From contig NZ_LDTF01000015.1 of assembly GCF_001477495.1 (NCBI RefSeq), forward strand, positions 33,857 through 97,856: DNA of 64,000 bases, read 5' to 3'. The notes beneath the pieces are model-generated. The model did not search any database. It was not told the origin of the DNA and was given only the letters and a program-made list of their open reading frames with translations. Positions 62,231-64,000 of this stretch are shown here, in pieces (positions within the stretch are counted from its first letter, which is position 1; every line of letters starts with the position of its first letter). The translations under genes and the position numbers were made by a program. The stretch is from Sphingomonas yabuuchiae (GTDB lineage Bacteria; Pseudomonadota; Alphaproteobacteria; Sphingomonadales; Sphingomonadaceae).

Positions 62231-64000
62231 ATGCGGTGGTTGGCGGCAACGGGTTTGATGGCGCTGGCGGGTTCTGCGCTCGCGCAACAGGCGACGCCGC
62301 CGGTCGCGGCCAAGAAGCCCTATCAGGTCCCCTCGCCCAATGGCGCGCGGGAGGACGAATATTACTGGCTGCGCGACGACACCCGGAAGAACCCGGAGAT
62401 GCTCGCCTATCTGAATGCCGAGAACGCCTATGCCGATGCACAACTGGCGGCGCTGAAACCGCTTGAGGCGAAACTCTATGCCGAGACGGTCGCCCATATC
62501 AAACAGGACGACAGCAGCGTTCCCTACCGCAAGAACGGATATTGGTATTCGTCGCGCTTCGCGACCGGCGCCGACTATCCGCTGATCGAACGCCGCCAGG
62601 GCAGCGCCACCGCCCCCGCCACCATGGTGTTCGACCAGCCCGCCATGGCGAAGGGCCACAGCTTCTTCTCGCTGTCCGACTGGGCGGTCAGTCCCGACAA
62701 CAGGCTGGTCGCCTGGGCCGAAGACACGGTCGGGCGGCGGCAATATGTGCTGAAGGTCAAGGATATCGCGACCGGGCGCATCCACGAAGACACGATCACC
62801 AATATCGAGCCGAACATCGTCTGGGCGGCCGACAATCGCACCATCCTCTACATCGCCAAAGACCCCACGACGCTGCGCGGCTATCGCGCGATGGCGCATG
62901 TGCTGGGCACACCGGTCAGCACCGACCGGATGCTGTACGAGGAGAAGGACGACACCTTCAGCATGGCGATCGGCCGGACGACCGACGATCGCTATATCTG
63001 CATCGGCGTCCAGAGCACCGTCAGCGACGAGCAACGCTGCGCCCCCGCCGCCCAGCCGACCGCCTTCACCGTCATCGCGCCGCGCGAGCGCGAATTCCGC
63101 TACAGCCCCGACCATCTCGGCAACCGCTGGATCATCCGCACCAATCGGGGTGCCAAGAACTACAAGCTGGCGGTGCTGGCCGACGCAGATATGGCCAAGG
63201 GCGTCGTCGCGTGGCGTGACCTCGTGCCGGGCAGCGACACGGTGTTCATCGAGGATTTCAAGCCGTTCAACGGCTTTGTCGCGATCGACCAGCGCGAGGG
63301 CGGCAATCGCATGATCCGCCTGCTGACCGATGCGGGCAAGTCCGTGCCCGTCAAGGCGGACGAGCCCGCCTATCGCATGGGCCTGTCCACCAACGAAGAG
63401 CCGGACACGCCTTGGGTCCGCTATACCTATGGCTCGCTGGTGACGCCGACCACCACCTATGAGATCAATGCGCGCACCGGCGAGCGCCGGACACTGAAGG
63501 TGACGCCGGTGCCGGGCTACGACCCGGCGCTTTATGTGACCGAACGCGTCTGGGCGCCCGCGCGGGACGGTACGCGCATCCCGGTTTCACTGGTCTATCG
63601 TCGCGGCGTGAAGCGCGACGGCACCGCACCGCTCTTCCAATATGCCTATGGCAGCTATGGCAATTCGACCGATCCGGGGGTCGACGCGGGGCGGATCCCG
63701 CTGCTCGACCGTGGCATGGTCTATGCCATCGCGCATATCCGCGGCGGGCAGGAAATGGGGCGCGGCTGGTATGATGACGGCCATCTGCTCAACAAGAAGA
63801 ACAGCTTCACCGACTTCATCGACGTCACCCGCTATCTGGTCGCGCAGAAATATGCCGCACCCGGCCGGGTGGCGGCGATGGGCGGCAGCGCGGGCGGGCT
63901 GCTGATGGGCGGCGTGGCCAACATGGCGCCGCAGGATTACAAGCTGATCATCGCACAGGTGCCGTTCGTCGACGTGGTGACGACGATGCTCGACGCCTCG
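62231..64000 (+). CDS. Prolyl oligopeptidase family (S9A) serine peptidase, truncated by window edge
   Basis: The first 590 residues of a secreted S9A peptidase. Start 62231 is preferred over the ATG two codons earlier, because AGGGGG then sits about 7 nt upstream; the signal peptide ends near ALAQQ. The beta-propeller region covers residues ~30-390 (EDEYYWLRDDTRKNPEMLAY; YWYSSRFATGADYPLIERRQ). In the catalytic domain, AMGGSAGGLLMGGVANMAP carries S553, and GMVYAIAHIRGGQEMGRGWY is typical of the oligopeptidase B branch. The Asp and His of the triad lie beyond the window. Confidence 0.92.
   Translation, partial: MRWLAATGLMALAGSALAQQATPPVAAKKPYQVPSPNGAREDEYYWLRDDTRKNPEMLAYLNAENAYADAQLAALKPLEAKLYAETVAHIKQDDSSVPYRKNGYWYSSRFATGADYPLIERRQGSATAPATMVFDQPAMAKGHSFFSLSDWAVSPDNRLVAWAEDTVGRRQYVLKVKDIATGRIHEDTITNIEPNIVWAADNRTILYIAKDPTTLRGYRAMAHVLGTPVSTDRMLYEEKDDTFSMAIGRTTDDRYICIGVQSTVSDEQRCAPAAQPTAFTVIAPREREFRYSPDHLGNRWIIRTNRGAKNYKLAVLADADMAKGVVAWRDLVPGSDTVFIEDFKPFNGFVAIDQREGGNRMIRLLTDAGKSVPVKADEPAYRMGLSTNEEPDTPWVRYTYGSLVTPTTTYEINARTGERRTLKVTPVPGYDPALYVTERVWAPARDGTRIPVSLVYRRGVKRDGTAPLFQYAYGSYGNSTDPGVDAGRIPLLDRGMVYAIAHIRGGQEMGRGWYDDGHLLNKKNSFTDFIDVTRYLVAQKYAAPGRVAAMGGSAGGLLMGGVANMAPQDYKLIIAQVPFVDVVTTMLDAS

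Overview
The window is high-GC DNA from an alphaproteobacterium, most likely a sphingomonad (Sphingomonas or a close relative). The basis is the gene mix: three TonB-dependent receptors of sphingomonad/caulobacter type, an HWE-family sensor kinase, a DUF6607 partner of a heme-type receptor, CCGG-rich REP-like hairpins and one EcfG-like promoter. No rRNA or tRNA gene was seen. Both window edges cut genes: an RND transporter on the left and a prolyl oligopeptidase on the right.

Layout. 1-3.2 kb: end of an RND efflux operon (pump, adaptor, outer-membrane factor). 3.2-5.1 kb: HWE histidine kinase. 5.3-13.4 kb: glycan-use locus with a GH144-like enzyme, a TonB receptor, a LacI regulator and a divergent GH3 glucosidase, with LacI-type operators between the last two. 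13.7-16.9 kb: heme-type TonB receptor plus DUF6607 protein behind a Fur-like site. 16.9-19.4 kb: cation/proton antiporter with an OmpA-like lipoprotein. 19.5-22.8 kb: hybrid sensor kinase. 22.8-24.7 kb: small unknown gene, HxlR regulator and divergent PRISE-like reductase. 25.1-28.1 kb: chemoreceptor and an OxyR-like LysR regulator. 28.3-32.5 kb: three overlapping genes for a tripartite exporter whose ABC protein has lost its ATPase motifs. 32.5-36.1 kb: GGDEF-EAL protein and a lipoprotein esterase. 36.1-41.3 kb: unknown glycosidase-like protein and a TonB receptor. 41.6-46.5 kb: MacB/FtsX-type permease divergent from a two-component pair whose NtrC-like regulator lacks GAFTGA. 46.5-47.8 kb: an IS5-family element inserted at the kinase stop codon, followed at once by a seven-repeat type I-E-like CRISPR array with no cas genes and no visible leader. 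48.2-52.1 kb: subtilisin autotransporter and a small secreted protein.

52.3-60.8 kb, all on the minus strand, is the most notable region. It reads MFS exporter, SDR, GH130/GH43-like protein, a 1335-residue Pls/PosA-type synthetase (adenylation, carrier, six membrane segments, three hexapeptide-repeat domains), phosphopantetheinyl transferase and GNAT acetyltransferase. Three of the five junctions are 4-nt ATGA overlaps. This looks like a compact pathway for a short amino-acid polymer or amide, with its own carrier activation and export. The window ends with an epoxide-hydrolase-like protein carrying a C-terminal membrane segment and a secreted S9A peptidase.

All family calls rest on motifs read by eye; no database search was possible.
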